Assembly: GCA_964036045.1 (NCBI GenBank)
Contig: OZ038391.1
Location: 43,473,621 to 43,537,620, forward strand
Length of the DNA stretch: 64,000 nt
Direction: 5' to 3'
Source of the DNA: Eutreptiella sp. 'Long Island Sound 2002'
Taxonomy: Eukaryota > Euglenozoa > Euglenophyceae > Eutreptiales > Eutreptiaceae
The notes beneath the pieces were generated by a model, which saw nothing but the letters and a program-made list of their open reading frames with translations, was not told the DNA's origin and did not search any database. Shown here piece by piece: positions 1 through 10,702 of this stretch. Each line of letters starts with the position of its first letter. Position 1 is the stretch's first letter. The translations under genes were made by a program, and so were the position numbers.

Positions 1-1640
1 TCGCCCAAGGAACATGGAGGCAATATGTTGGGCGTTCAAAAGGTTCTTCAATAAGTCCACAACATGCCCAAAGCGCAACGCGCAACATTAGTGCACCTTG
101 ATGACCCAACAGGGCTAATCAAGCTGTCTCAGGGCAAAGCATTGACGAGCACTGCGGTGCACAAAAGATTAGCACCGCATTGAGTGCCACTCCAGATGCA
201 CAAAACTACTCACCTCCGTGCAGTCCTCGACTTCCCTCCTTCCAACTTATCTCTAAATGTCACTGGATTCTGAGATCAGGGGCTTCGTTGGGGGCGGATG
301 ATTGAAATGCTGCATGGGCCAGATGTGGGGGGTTTGTTGTGGTACTGCCACTGGAGGGGACAAAAAGCTGGAGGGTATGGTTGCCCACTCACTCAGATTG
401 AGGCTCCAAAAAATGCTCACGTGAAAGGGATGATGGGAAACCCTCAAGGATGCCGGGTACCAATGTGATTCAGAACGAAGGGTGACACACCAGGTTTTCC
501 AAATCTTGAACCAAACACCAGCGCACCACAACAAGGGATCACCAGTGACGGGGGTCCCCTTCCACCGGGACAGGTTTTGCACTGACAAGGCACAAGGAAG
601 GCAGCAAGTTGTGATTCTTCCGTTGCCAATTTCCACGAAAGACATGTTTTCGGCCTCTTCACCGTGCCGATATTATGTTTTTGGCGCAGCCACGCGCAGT
701 TGCCTTGGTCAGATGCTGGGCTTCCTTCCCATTCCAGTTGAACAGACCTGAACATCGGGCTGCGTGGGGGGGCTGGGTCCGTCCGTAAAGGGGATCAACG
801 GTTTTCGGGAACATGAAACCGTGGCTTGGGAGGGGAGGTAGTGAGGTATGGGGTAGCTGGTAATTTCTCCGTAGCATTTGTGAGCTCATCCTCGCTTGCC
901 TTGACAGTTACAAGTCTACAATAAGACTGCAAGAAAGTTAGACTTCGATTGCAACTGGCATTGCCCAAAGCCGCCTGCGCGCCAGACTGGTCAACGGAGA
1001 AGTTTTCCTTTCAAAGAATGCAGGTATGCATGCGTTTTTTTACATGTTTCTATTCAGTATCTCAACAGTTTTTATTCCGTAATCTTTTCTGGCCGGGATC
1101 GCCAAAGATGGCTTGTACCCATGTTACATCGAGTGTTGGCCATTTGTCGGAAGTGAAGATCAGGATTCCCCTCCCAAGAAGAGACAGATAATCCCTCCCA
1201 CCACTCCCCAAGCCTCGAAGGTTGAATTCCAAGAAAGAGAGCACCAACCTTGCGATTTGTGCACGCAAAAGAGACCATGGTTCTGCACTTTTGACCCATC
1301 CTCCAATGGCTTTGAATTTTTTGAAGCAATTATTGGATGGCGACAAGAGAGAGGATGCTTTTGCTGTTTGTAAGGTGTGTTTCAAAGACAATTTGTGCAT
1401 TAGGACGGCTTTGCAACAGTTGGGTTCCCGGCTTGGTTTTGAAGACCCTTAGGAAGCTTGTGTGATGGTAGTGGCAAGTTCTTTGATGGGCATGGCTTTG
1501 AGGTCCACGTGAGTTGGGAGGGGGGAACAGAGTTGCTATATTTAGTTGACCTCACTGATACGTCCGCAGAAGGTTGTTTAAATTGCATTTTGCTAAGGTT
1601 CGGAATTGGTTTCATGCAAAAATAACCGATTGTTTTCAAT
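1..1640. other. No recognised gene
   Basis: I see no open frame here with a recognisable domain. The short frames on both strands overlap one another and have no family motif. The stretch may be host intergenic sequence or old transposon sequence. Confidence 0.4.
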
Positions 1641-2010
1641 TATTTCTAGAAAAATAACCAATTGTTCCGATTATATGACATAAAAATAATTGGTCATTTT
1701 CGATTGTTGTCTCTACAAAATACAATTGTTGCCGAAAAACCGTGAACTTTTACCTAACGGATAGTAAACAGGAAAAAAGAGGTGAAAGACATGCTAAACC
1801 TTTGACTTTTATCCCAAATTGCCTGTGATTTTGCAAAATCCTCAGGTTGTTGATAAGAAACATTTCATGGTGCATCAATGAAATATTTCTTTTTCTTACA
1901 TGACTTGTCCGATTAATTGGTTTATACCGGTTTTCTAAATAATCAGTTTTACCGATTATTTGTCACATCAGACCCGATTATCCGATTAATTGGTAAAACC
2001 GATTCCGAAC
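1640..2010. repeat. AT-rich stretch with repeated CCGATTA-type words
   Basis: The words CCGATTA, ACCGATT and ATTAATTGG recur in direct and inverted forms near 1,626, 1,660, 1,910, 1,955, 1,975 and 2,000 within an AT-rich block just upstream of the hAT-like reading frame. Clusters of short motifs like these are typical of subterminal transposase-binding regions in hAT elements. That reading is inference, since I could not identify a terminal inverted repeat or an 8-bp target duplication. Confidence 0.4.
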
Positions 2011-2969
2011 CTTACATTTTGCTTATTTTGGGCGGTCTCAGCGACATTCAACGAGCGTTGGCCCGTCTTCTCACGCCGTTGTATGCTATTCGGACCTTGC
2101 ACGCGGACAACGCTAGCATGAACACCGGTGTGGCCGGGGGTCTTGCGGCACTCCTTGGGGAGGCTCGCAAAGCGGCTCATCCGCGGGATAATGCAGCAAC
2201 CCCTTACCTCCCTCTAAAGTTCAAAGGATGCGACGACCACATTTTGGCACTTGCTTTGACTTGGTTTAACACTCTTTTTTGTGAGTGGGCGGAGAATGCC
2301 GGTCTCTTGGACCTCATGCACAACCGCAAAGACAAGATTGGCGTGAAGGAGAAGGTTTCTAATATTGCAACCCCTTTGCATGCATTGAAGCGTATGCAAA
2401 AGCGTGTACATACATGGAACCGTTCGGCTTGGCGTGCTGCACGGCATGCGCATGATGCATTGCATCCTCCGCCACGTGGTAAACGCAAGCCCGTGGTTCG
2501 GTGCTCTTTGGGTCACTTCTGTACCTTCGGTGTGACAGCACGTGGTGTTCTGCAGTATCGCGAGGTTATTCGAGACAGTAGCCTAAAGTTCGATGTTGAT
2601 ACAGAGCTCATTGGTTGGTTGGATAACCCTTTATTTGTGTTTGTGTGGCCATTGTTAGAGGGGTATACGACCTCTTTCGAATTGCCATTTTTGTCCCAGA
2701 GCCACAAGCTTGGAGTATCACGAGCAATAGAGTACGAGAACTCCATAATAAGTTGGGTTGATTTTGTGAAAGATTGGTGGTACAACCCAGAGGGTGCCTT
2801 TTTTCATCTCCCACCACTAGAAACCCTTCCGGGTGACCAGCGGAGAGTGGTTTTGCTAATGATTGCAGCGGTGCATGACACATTTCAAACGCATGTGGTG
2901 CCCCATGTGAATAACGGTGATGGGTTTACGTCCACAACCAACCGGTTTGGGGAGATCGTGTTCCGGTAA
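1917..2969 (+). CDS. hAT-like transposase fragment
   Basis: An open frame of about 350 codons. Residues near 60-110 read D-N-A-S-M-N-T-G, then G-x-A-A-L-L, then G-C-D-D-H-I-L-A-L-A. This matches the hAT RNase H-fold pattern of an Asp-containing strand followed by a CxxH motif (C-D-D-H at 2,229-2,240). The frame begins at a TTG with no upstream ATG. A pyrimidine-rich stretch ending in CAG at 2,040 could be a splice acceptor, so the true exon may start there. No N-terminal BED zinc finger and no C-terminal dimerisation domain is visible. It may be a domesticated or decayed copy. The hAT assignment rests on the one motif block and is moderate at best. Confidence 0.4.
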   Translation: MVYTGFLNNQFYRLFVTSDPIIRLIGKTDSEPYILLILGGLSDIQRALARLLTPLYAIRTLHADNASMNTGVAGGLAALLGEARKAAHPRDNAATPYLPLKFKGCDDHILALALTWFNTLFCEWAENAGLLDLMHNRKDKIGVKEKVSNIATPLHALKRMQKRVHTWNRSAWRAARHAHDALHPPPRGKRKPVVRCSLGHFCTFGVTARGVLQYREVIRDSSLKFDVDTELIGWLDNPLFVFVWPLLEGYTTSFELPFLSQSHKLGVSRAIEYENSIISWVDFVKDWWYNPEGAFFHLPPLETLPGDQRRVVLLMIAAVHDTFQTHVVPHVNNGDGFTSTTNRFGEIVFR

Positions 2970-3378
2970 TTACATGCATGCATGCTTCAACCGCAATCAG
3001 AGCACACGCATGGCCCTGGTAGCATCTCATTCCATTGTCGCCCGTAGCAAATGTCTAAAACTGGTGGTTAGCGAACCAGGGCGCATGAAGCAGGTGATGA
3101 ATAGAGTCAGCAAGCGGCTTGATTCACCCGAGTACAAATACCTAACTTATTGCTACCTTCGGTTGTCTGAGTTAGTAATGGAGAATGAGAAGAAGAAGGC
3201 GAGGGCTGCAGCAAAGGATCGCGAGAATAAGCTTCAAGGTAGGCTGGTTGTGGCTAAGTTGTTGCCGAAAGATGTGGGTGATTTGAACGTAGAACATCTT
3301 AAGAAGGCCACTCGAGGGTTGCGGCAGCTTGTGCTTGACCTCATTGATTTGTTGCGCTTGAACGTGAACCGTAAGTAG
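2970..3378 (+). pseudogene. Continuation of the hAT-like protein in another frame
   Basis: Directly after the stop at 2,967-2,969 a different frame stays open to the TAG at 3,376. It codes for a basic, helix-rich segment with a charged stretch (E-N-E-K-K-K-A-R-A-A-A-K-D-R-E-N-K) and a leucine-rich end. The change of frame at about 2,960-3,000 could be a small intron or a frameshift. No domain is recognised. It probably forms the C-terminus of the preceding protein, because there is no independent start signal and the two frames abut. Confidence 0.35.
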
Positions 3379-3872
3379 TTGATGAACCAATTGGAGGGTT
3401 GGGTTGACAATGACAATGTCTGTTGACCATTTCATGCTTCTTTTGTACATATGAGTCTTGTGCTAGGGAGGTGGGGAGCCTTCTACGCCTTTCTTGCCCA
3501 TCTTTTCATTTCGGAGGTAGCCAGAAAATGGGGTCTGACAGGCAGCAAAAACTACCCGGACCCGGGCACAAGGCCACGCGACATCGAGTCGAAACACACC
3601 TTTGAACCCTCCACCTCAGAGTTCGGGTCCCAAGCTCGCCGTAGCAACTTTCGGAGGTGCTTTTTGAGCCGTATAGACCAAACGGCGGCCGGGGACATTG
3701 AGTCCATGAAAAGCAGGGGCTCGGTATCCCCTGGGCAGGTTTTGGACCTACTTCCCCTTTTGTCGCCCGGGGGTCTATATGGTCGCGTGTGTTGGCACAA
3801 CGGCCCCCCTTTTGTAATGCTGTACTAGCAATCGGCCCGCGCAAATGCGCGAGTTACAGACAAAATATATGA
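3379..3872. other. No recognised gene
   Basis: Short overlapping frames on both strands without family motifs. Nothing could be assigned. Confidence 0.4.
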
Positions 3873-4385
3873 ATATGGTGGCAAAGGAGCCTTACCTCCG
3901 CCCTTGACGACACCTACGCGCTCCACCGCGCCTACACTCTGTTCTCCCCGAAACTCACCATTTTCCAGCTCATTTGGCGGAGCGTCACCCCCACCCTCCT
4001 TCACTTTAAAGCCCACCACGAGGTGTGGTGTCCCGCCCAGCATGACACCCAGGACACACACGTGCTAGCCCCCCTCAATCGCGAAGCCCACCAGCTCGCC
4101 GCCCGTGGTGCCTCGACCCCAGCCCCATGGGCTATCCCCCTCCCCCAGCACCTCCCCTCACCCTAGCTGCTATACTACCGTGGAGCTCTGCCACTTGAAT
4201 CACAACTTGGTCTACACCAGGCATATGACGGCGCCGCGGCAGCGGCCTACTTCGCCGGCCGCCGCGGCCCGTGTCTCCAACCGGATAGAAGCCCCTTCTA
4301 CGACCTCTTGGAGTCTGACGAGCTGCCCACACGCTCCATCAAACGCGCGCTCGCGTATGAAGCGGATTGCTGGGGGTCACGCTAG
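3873..4385 (+). pseudogene. LINE-like reverse-transposon remnant, RNase H-like part
   Basis: One frame stays open from 3,873 to 4,385 apart from a single TAG at 4,164-4,166. It contains an I-W-R-S-V block, then H-F-K-A-H-H-E-V, then N-R-E-A-H-Q-L-A-A-R-G-A. These resemble the last part of the RNase H domain of some LINE elements, with its K-A-H and N-x-x-A-D-x-L-A pattern. An alanine-rich stretch follows (A-Y-D-G-A-A-A-A-A-Y). The frame runs into the first copy of the 1,356-bp tandem array at 4,358. A zinc motif on the far side of the array suggests that both belong to one element. No reverse transcriptase or endonuclease part is in the window, so the LINE assignment is tentative. Confidence 0.35.
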
Positions 4386-7300
4386 ACATCCTCCTTGGCA
4401 CCGCCGGCCTTGTTGCCTTTTGCCCGAGCTCTGCTGCTTTCAGTCAACTGATCGAAAACCCTTCGCCTTTGCGATGTCGATTTTTGACCAAATACTCCTT
4501 TTGCATTTTCTCCAAAACTGGTGAACCGGTCCAGTTTCTTGAAAACCCTCCAATGCTGTCCTCCATCAGCATAAGACACGGAGCATGAAGACCTTTTTAA
4601 GCAGATTTGGCTCAGTGTTGCACAAATTCTTGTACGGGCCTTGCCCACCCGGACACATCCTGAGCTGCAAAATGCAAGGAGGACAGAATGTATCAAAATG
4701 CATACAAAACACACAATGTATTTACATTTCATAATCAACGGGCGGTATATGCGAGTCCCTTCTTTTTTCTGCTCTGACGCTGGCACGGGGATTGCACATC
4801 CCCTTTTGCGGCGCTTGCGCGCGGCTTTCCTGTCTGTTGCCGAGCCTCTCGAACAGCCATTTGATGGCCAGCAGGGAGGAATACCAATGCTGCGTCACCC
4901 CCCTCCTTAAAAGCTTTGTGTGGCGCTATGCAAACACACATAGCTCCAGGAAGAGGCGAGGCTCACTGCTTATACCCGAACTGTATGGAAAAAAAAATCG
5001 ACTGGATACCCCATGACCCGAAGGTACACGGCTAACCACCATGCCCAGTATGCACCAGGCACGGGTACAGAAACCCAGCGGCACTGTGCAGAGCCAAGGT
5101 GTCACTCAAGCCATCTCCTGGCAGCCAGGGCGCTACTAAAATCGGCCCAGCTATACATGCGCCCATCTGGGCCATGCACGCACAGATGCTAAAAAAACCT
5201 CAACAGATCTTATCTCCCAGCCCATTCTCCGTGCGAGTCTCAACCAGTGCCCTGATACACTGGTCCTTCCTCTGTGTCTTGGGCCATCGTACTCCGTCGT
5301 ATCCGTACATCCGTCGTACTCCGTCGTACCGAAGCGTAGACCCCAGGTCTTGACATCGGCCGCACACTCTGTGGCATTCAACTGGAGTCCCACGTCCAGT
5401 CCTTCCTCTGTGCTTTGGCGCGGCTCCAACAAATTGGTACACCTCGCTGGGACTTGAGATCGATCGTGCTGCGTCGTAGTTTGACGCTGGTGCCCTGCCG
5501 AACTTGCTGGGACTTCGCACGCGTTGCTACAGCACTGCCAACGCTGGCAAGTGCACGTCGTCGACCGTGGCGCCTATCTGGGACATTCGCTGGCGTTATC
5601 GCGATTTGCCGCAAACCGCTGCGTGTCTCTCCTCGGACGCACGCTGACACTGATCGTCTCGGCATATTTCCACGTAAGGGCTGGGACGAGCGGACGTCGG
5701 CGTACAAAAATTTTGAAGCGGATTGCTGGGGGTCACGCTAGACACCCTCCTTGGCATCGCCGGCCTTGTTGCCTTTTGCCCGAGCTCTGCCGCTTTCAGT
5801 CAACTGATCGAAAACCCTTCGCCTTTGCGATGTTGATTTTTGACCAAATACTCCTTTTGCATTTTCTCCAAAACTCGTGAACCAGTCCAGTTTCTTGAAA
5901 ACCCTCCAATGCTGTCCTCCATCAGCATAAGACACGGAGCATGAAGACCTTTTTAAGCAGATTTGGCTCAGTGTTGCACAAATTCTTGTACGGGCCTTGC
6001 CCACCCGGACACATCCTGAGCTGCAAAATGCAAGGAGGACAGAATGTATCAAAATGCATACAAAACACACAATGTATTTACATTTCATAATCAACGGGCG
6101 GTATATGCGAGTCCCTTCTTTTTTCTGCTCTGACGCTGGCACGGGGATTGCGCATCCCCTTTTGCGGCGCTTGCGCGCGGCTTTCCTGTCTTTTGCCGAG
6201 CCTCTCGAACAGCCATTTGATGGCCAGCAGGGAGGAATACCAATGCTGCGTCACCCCCCTCCTTAAAAGCTTTGTGTGGCGCTATGCAAACACACATAGC
6301 TCCAGGAAGAGGCGAGGCTCACTGCTTATACCCGAACTGTATGGAAAAAAAAATCGACTGGATACCCCATGACCCGAAGGTACACGGCTAACCACCATGC
6401 CCAGTATGCACCAGGCACGGGTACAGCAACCCAGCGGCACTGTGCAGAGCCAAGGTGTCACTCAAGCCATCTCCTGGCAGCCAGGGCGCTACTAAAATCG
6501 GCCCAGCTATACATGCGCCCATCTGGGCCATGCACGCACAGATGCTAAAAAAACCTCAACAGATCTTATCTCCCAGCCCATTCTCCGTGCGAGTCTCAAC
6601 CAGTGCCCTGATACACTGGTCCTTCCTCTGTGTCTTGGGCCATCGTACTCCGTCGTATCCGTACATCCGTCGTACTCCGTCGTACCGAAGCGTAGGCCCC
6701 AGGTCTTGACATCGGCCGCACACTCTGTGGCATTCAACTGGAGTCCCACGTCCAGTCCTTCCTCTGTGCTTTGGCGCGGCTCCAACAAATTGGTACACCT
6801 CGCTGGGACTTGAGATCGATCGTGCTGCGTCGTAGTTTGACGCTGGTGCCCTGCCGAAATTGCTGGGACTTCGCACGCGTTGCTACAGCACTGCCAACGC
6901 TGGCAAGTGCACGTCGTCGACCGTGGCGCCTATCTGGGACATTCGCTGGCGCTATCGCGATTTGCCGCAAACCGCTGCGTGTCTCTCCTCGGACGCACGC
7001 TGACACTGATCGTCTCGGCATATTTCCACGTAAGGGCTGGGACGAGCGGACGTCGGCGTACAAAAATTTTGAAGCGGATTGCTGGGGGTCACGCTAGACA
7101 CCCTCCTTGGCATCGCTGGCCTTGTTGCCTTTTGCCCGAGCTCTGCCGCTTTCAGTCAACTGATCGAAAACCCTTCGCCTTTGCGATGTTGATTTTTGAC
7201 CAAATACTCCTTTTGCATTTTCTCCAAAACTCGTGAACCAGTCCAGTTTCTTGAAAACCCTCCAATGCTGTCCTCCATCAGCATAAGACACGGAGCATGA

Positions 7301-8966
7301 AGACCTTTTTAAGCAGATTTGGCTCAGTGTTGCACAAATTCTTGTACGGGCCTTGCCCACCCGGACACATCCTGAGCTGCAAAATGCAAGGAGGACAGAA
7401 TGTATCAAAATGCATACAAAACACACAATGTATTTACATTTCATAATCAACGGGCGGTATATGCGAGTCCCTTCTTTTTTCTGCTCTGACGCTGGCACGG
7501 GGATTGCGCATCCCCTTTTGCGGCGCTTGCGCGCGGCTTTCCTGTCTGTTGCCGAGCCTCTCGAACAGCCATTTGATGGCCAGCAGGGAGGAATACCAAT
7601 GCTGCGTCACCCCCCTCCTTAAAAGCTTTGTGTGGCGCTATGCAAACACACATAGCTCCAGGAAGAGGCGAGGCTCACTGCTTATACCCGAACTGTATGG
7701 AAAAAAAAATCGACTGGATACCCCATGACCCGAAGGTACACGGCTAACCACCATGCCCAGTATGCACCAGGCACGGGTACAGCAACCCAGCGGCACTGTG
7801 CAGAGCCAAGGTGTCACTCAAGCCATCTCCTGGCAGCCAGGGCGCTACTAAAATCGGCCCAGCTATACATGCGCCCATCTGGGCCATGCACGCACAGATG
7901 CTAAAAAAACCTCAACAGATCTTATCTCCCAGCCCATTCTCCGTGCGAGTCTCAACCAGTGCCCTGATACACTGGTCCTTCCTCTGTGTCTTGGGCCATC
8001 GTACTCCGTCGTATCCGTACATCCGTCGTACTCCGTCGTACCGAAGCGTAGACCCCAGGTCTTGACATCGGCCGCACACTCTGTGGCATTCAACTGGAGT
8101 CCCACGTCCAGTCCTTCCTCTGTGCTTTGGCGCGGCTCCAACAAATTGGTACACCTCGCTGGGACTTGAGATCGATCGTGCTGCGTCGTAGTTTGACGCT
8201 GGTGCCCTGCCGAACTTGCTGGGACTTCGCACGCGTTGCTACAGCACTGCCAACGCTGGCAAGTGCTCGTCGTCGACCGTGGCGCCTATCTGGGACATTC
8301 GCTGGCGCTATCGCGATTTGCCGCAAACCGCTGCGTGTCTCTCCTCGGACGCACGCTGACACTGATCGTCTCGGCATATTTCCACGTAAGGGCTGGGACG
8401 AGCGGACGTCGGCGTACAAAAATTTTGAAGCGGATTGCTGGGGGTCACGCTAGACACCCTCCTTGGCATCGCCGGCCTTGTTGCCTTTTGCCCGAGCTCT
8501 GCCGCTTTCAGTCAACTGATCGAAAACCCTTCGCCTTTGCGATGTTGTTTTTTGACCAAATACTCCTTTTGCATTTTCTCCAAAACTGGTGAACCAGTCC
8601 AGTTTCTTGAAAACCCTCCAATGCTGTCCTCCATGAGCATAAGACACGGAGCATGAAGACTTTTTTAAGCAGATTTGGCTCAGTGTTGCACAAATTCTTA
8701 TACGGGCCTTGCCCACCCGGACACATCCTGAGCTGCAAAATGCAGGGAGGACAGAATGTATCAAAATGCATACAAAACACACAATGTATTTACATTTCGT
8801 AATCAACTGGCGGTATATGCGAGTCCCTTCTTTTTTCTGCTCTGACGCTGGCACGGGGATTGCGCGTCCCCTTTTGCGGCGCTTGCGCGCGGCTTGCCTG
8901 TCTGTTGCCGAGCCTCTCGAACAGCCATTTGATGGCCAGCAGGGAGGAATACCGATTCTGCGTCAC
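4358..8966. repeat. Tandem array, 1,356-bp unit, about 3.4 copies
   Basis: Copies run 4,358-5,713, 5,714-7,069, 7,070-8,425 and a partial fourth 8,426-8,966. The first three are nearly identical, with exactly the same period. The fourth has more substitutions and ends where the LINE-like sequence resumes. A reverse-strand frame of 134 codons is present in all four, but since the copies are almost identical this is not evidence that it is coding. Inside each unit is a small cluster of CCGTCGTAC words. The array separates the RNase H-like and zinc-motif parts of the LINE-like element, so it probably arose by duplication within that element. Confidence 0.95.
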
Positions 8967-9829
8967 GTACCGGATGTTGCGATGGCAGCCCCCTCCGGAC
9001 CCCGACATAGCCATGGAGTGCCATTTCTGCGGCGTCTCAGAGCACCAGCTTTGGAGGCACGTCCACAGCCGCTGTCCCGCCGCGTACCTACATATCCTCC
9101 GCGCCGGTGCAATGCTCCTCCTCGATGTGACCCCCACCTCTGGAGCTGCCGTCACCGCCGAAGGGGTACTCCTCGACCACGACAAGCGTCCTGTTCTGCA
9201 GTGCTCATGGGATGCCCAACATGACACACCACGCCGACGGGTGCAATGTGCTCACACACTCCGGCCTGTGGTAGCACATGCCCGGCAGCGACCAGTCCGA
9301 CCTCTCCACCGCCGCTAAGCGACGCGCCGCACGAGTGGTCTTGAGCCTGTTGGCCCACCCTGCACTGACCCCGCATGTTGTGCTGGCCCTCTGGGCCTCA
9401 CTGCCGTAGCTGCTTTGCTCCCCAGACCGGCCCCCGCCACAGGCCCCAGCCGTCACCATCCGTGACGGTCAGGGCTACATGCCCTGGATTTATTCCGTAG
9501 CGACGGCCTACCTTGTGCGCGTCCTAGTGTCGTGGCACGTATGCAATGCAGGTCAGCTACATCTTTCTCTTCCAGTGGAGCCACACTGGCACCCTAGACT
9601 GTCAGTGCACCTTATAGTATCACCGCCAGAGACCCTGTACTGGGTGCTCGCACTATTGGCGGAGTCTGACTGGCAGCCCGCGGGGACTGGCGTGGCCTTG
9701 CTTACGGCCGTACCTCCTGGGGATCGCGCCCTGAAGCTCCCGCTGCCACTGCAACCTTTTGCCCTGGGCCCACTGTGGCAGTTCGCCACTGCCGGTGTGG
9801 GCCACCGCTGGGCCCTCCAGCCTGTGTAA
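8967..9829 (+). pseudogene. LINE-like C-terminal zinc-motif region
   Basis: Right after the array the + strand reads E-C-H-F-C-G-V-S-E-H then R-H-V-H-S-R-C-P (9,016-9,084). This is a CxxC...H...C arrangement like the zinc-binding tail found after the reverse transcriptase or RNase H of many LINEs. Downstream the likely coding frame shifts at least twice: one segment reads C-S-A-H-G-M-P-N-M-T-H-H-A-D-G-C, then another open frame spans 9,479-9,829. The sequence is GC-rich like the upstream RNase H-like part. Element E1 inserted at 9,824/9,825, and the flank resumes at 48,970, so the original element continued beyond. It is clearly decayed. Confidence 0.35.
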
Positions 9830-10090
9830 TGGTTCTTGTCCTTGGTCTGATTTTGATCATCCTTGTCCAAATCCTTCATTTTGATCTATCTCCTTCTAAC
9901 GTCTGCGAAGCACTCAAGAACAATGACCAAAACTTAATATCATCCCGTCAATCTGTACAAACATTTTGAGTGTAAAATACATACCTAATTTATGCTTTCT
10001 GATATGCCTACTTTATTCTGATCGGGCCTATGGTACGCATGCGCGACACACGCGATCGCACTAGCGATCTTTACTCTGTGTCCTATTACA
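9825..10090 (-). repeat. E1 3' LTR
   Basis: This copy is uninterrupted and therefore shows the empty site for E4: the word GTGTAAAATACATAC at 9,971-9,985 is the sequence that E4 split in the other LTR. A TAAAATA word (TATTTTA on the minus strand, 9,973-9,979) lies 26 nt upstream of the segment at 9,942-9,953 that is complementary to the primer-binding site. Confidence 0.9.
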
Positions 10091-10103
10091 CTCCTTTCCC
10101 AAG
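10091..10103 (-). other. E1 polypurine tract
   Basis: On the minus strand this reads TTGGGAAAGGAG directly against the TG start of the 3' LTR. This is the expected plus-strand primer and fixes the element's orientation. Confidence 0.75.
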
Positions 10104-10205
10104 CTATTTTCTGGGGTTTACCTCAGCAAATGGCTGACTAAAGAAAAAAGACACTGAGATCTTTACACTAGTGTGGGGGGGGGGGGGGGGCTGAGCTGCT
10201 GTAGG
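10104..10205. other. E1 internal sequence, left piece, with G16 run
   Basis: About 100 bp of E1 between its polypurine tract and the E2 target duplication. It contains an unbroken run of 16 G (10,175-10,190). No coding potential. Confidence 0.7.
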
Positions 10206-10210
10206 CAGCC

Positions 10211-10689
10211 TGTAATCTTTTGACTCTGAGTTGATGAGTGTTATTCTTTAACCCTGCCACCATGCAAGCTGTTTGTTTTCTCCGAACACCAAATGTACCA
10301 GTATACCTGCAACAACCCTGCAGCACGAAGTAATTGCAAATCAATCCAATCTGCCAGTGATCTCGAATTCCAGAGACATGAATAAAACGTGGTCATACTG
10401 CAGAGCAGCATGAGCACATGGAATACAAACACGAATGGTTGTAACGACAAAATAATGCAACAGATTTAAGTATTGTGCTGTATAGATGCTGCATGTCACT
10501 GCATGTCACTCTGTATGTCAATGTCTGTAAGATCGCTGATGAATGCGCGACTTATAAAAACACCAGATCATTTGGAATCTTGAATGAACTATAAAAACAC
10601 CAAATCATGACTTAGCTATAAAACATCAGAATGATGAAATAGCCCTGCATGTAGCCCTGTCTGTTAATGGGACTGTACTGGCCATTACA
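10211..10689 (-). repeat. E2 3' LTR
   Basis: Matches 32,951-33,429 over its whole length. It contains the 14-nt segment 10,386-10,399 that is complementary to the primer-binding site, with a TATTCC word on the minus strand 26 nt upstream of it. Confidence 0.92.
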
Positions 10690-10702
10690 CCACCCGCCCA
10701 AG
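10690..10702 (-). other. E2 polypurine tract
   Basis: The minus strand reads CTTGGGCGGGTGG immediately before the LTR. It is a purine-rich tract in the expected position, though not a perfect one. Confidence 0.55.

Noticed and set aside
4382-8854. 134-codon reverse-strand frame present in all four array copies.
   Set aside because: The copies are almost identical in DNA, so shared openness says nothing about coding; no motif and competing frames exist on both strands.
9825-10090. Similar MITE-like reading of the 266-bp repeat.
   Set aside because: The outer flanks share CCTG with the copy split by E4, and the inner edges have a polypurine tract and primer site, so it is an LTR of E1.
10211-10689. 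Looked at first like a MITE with TGTAAT/ATTACA inverted ends, with a second copy at 32,951.
   Set aside because: The two copies are direct repeats, share one CAGCC duplication at their outer sides, and enclose a polypurine tract, primer site and gypsy proteins; they are LTRs of E2.
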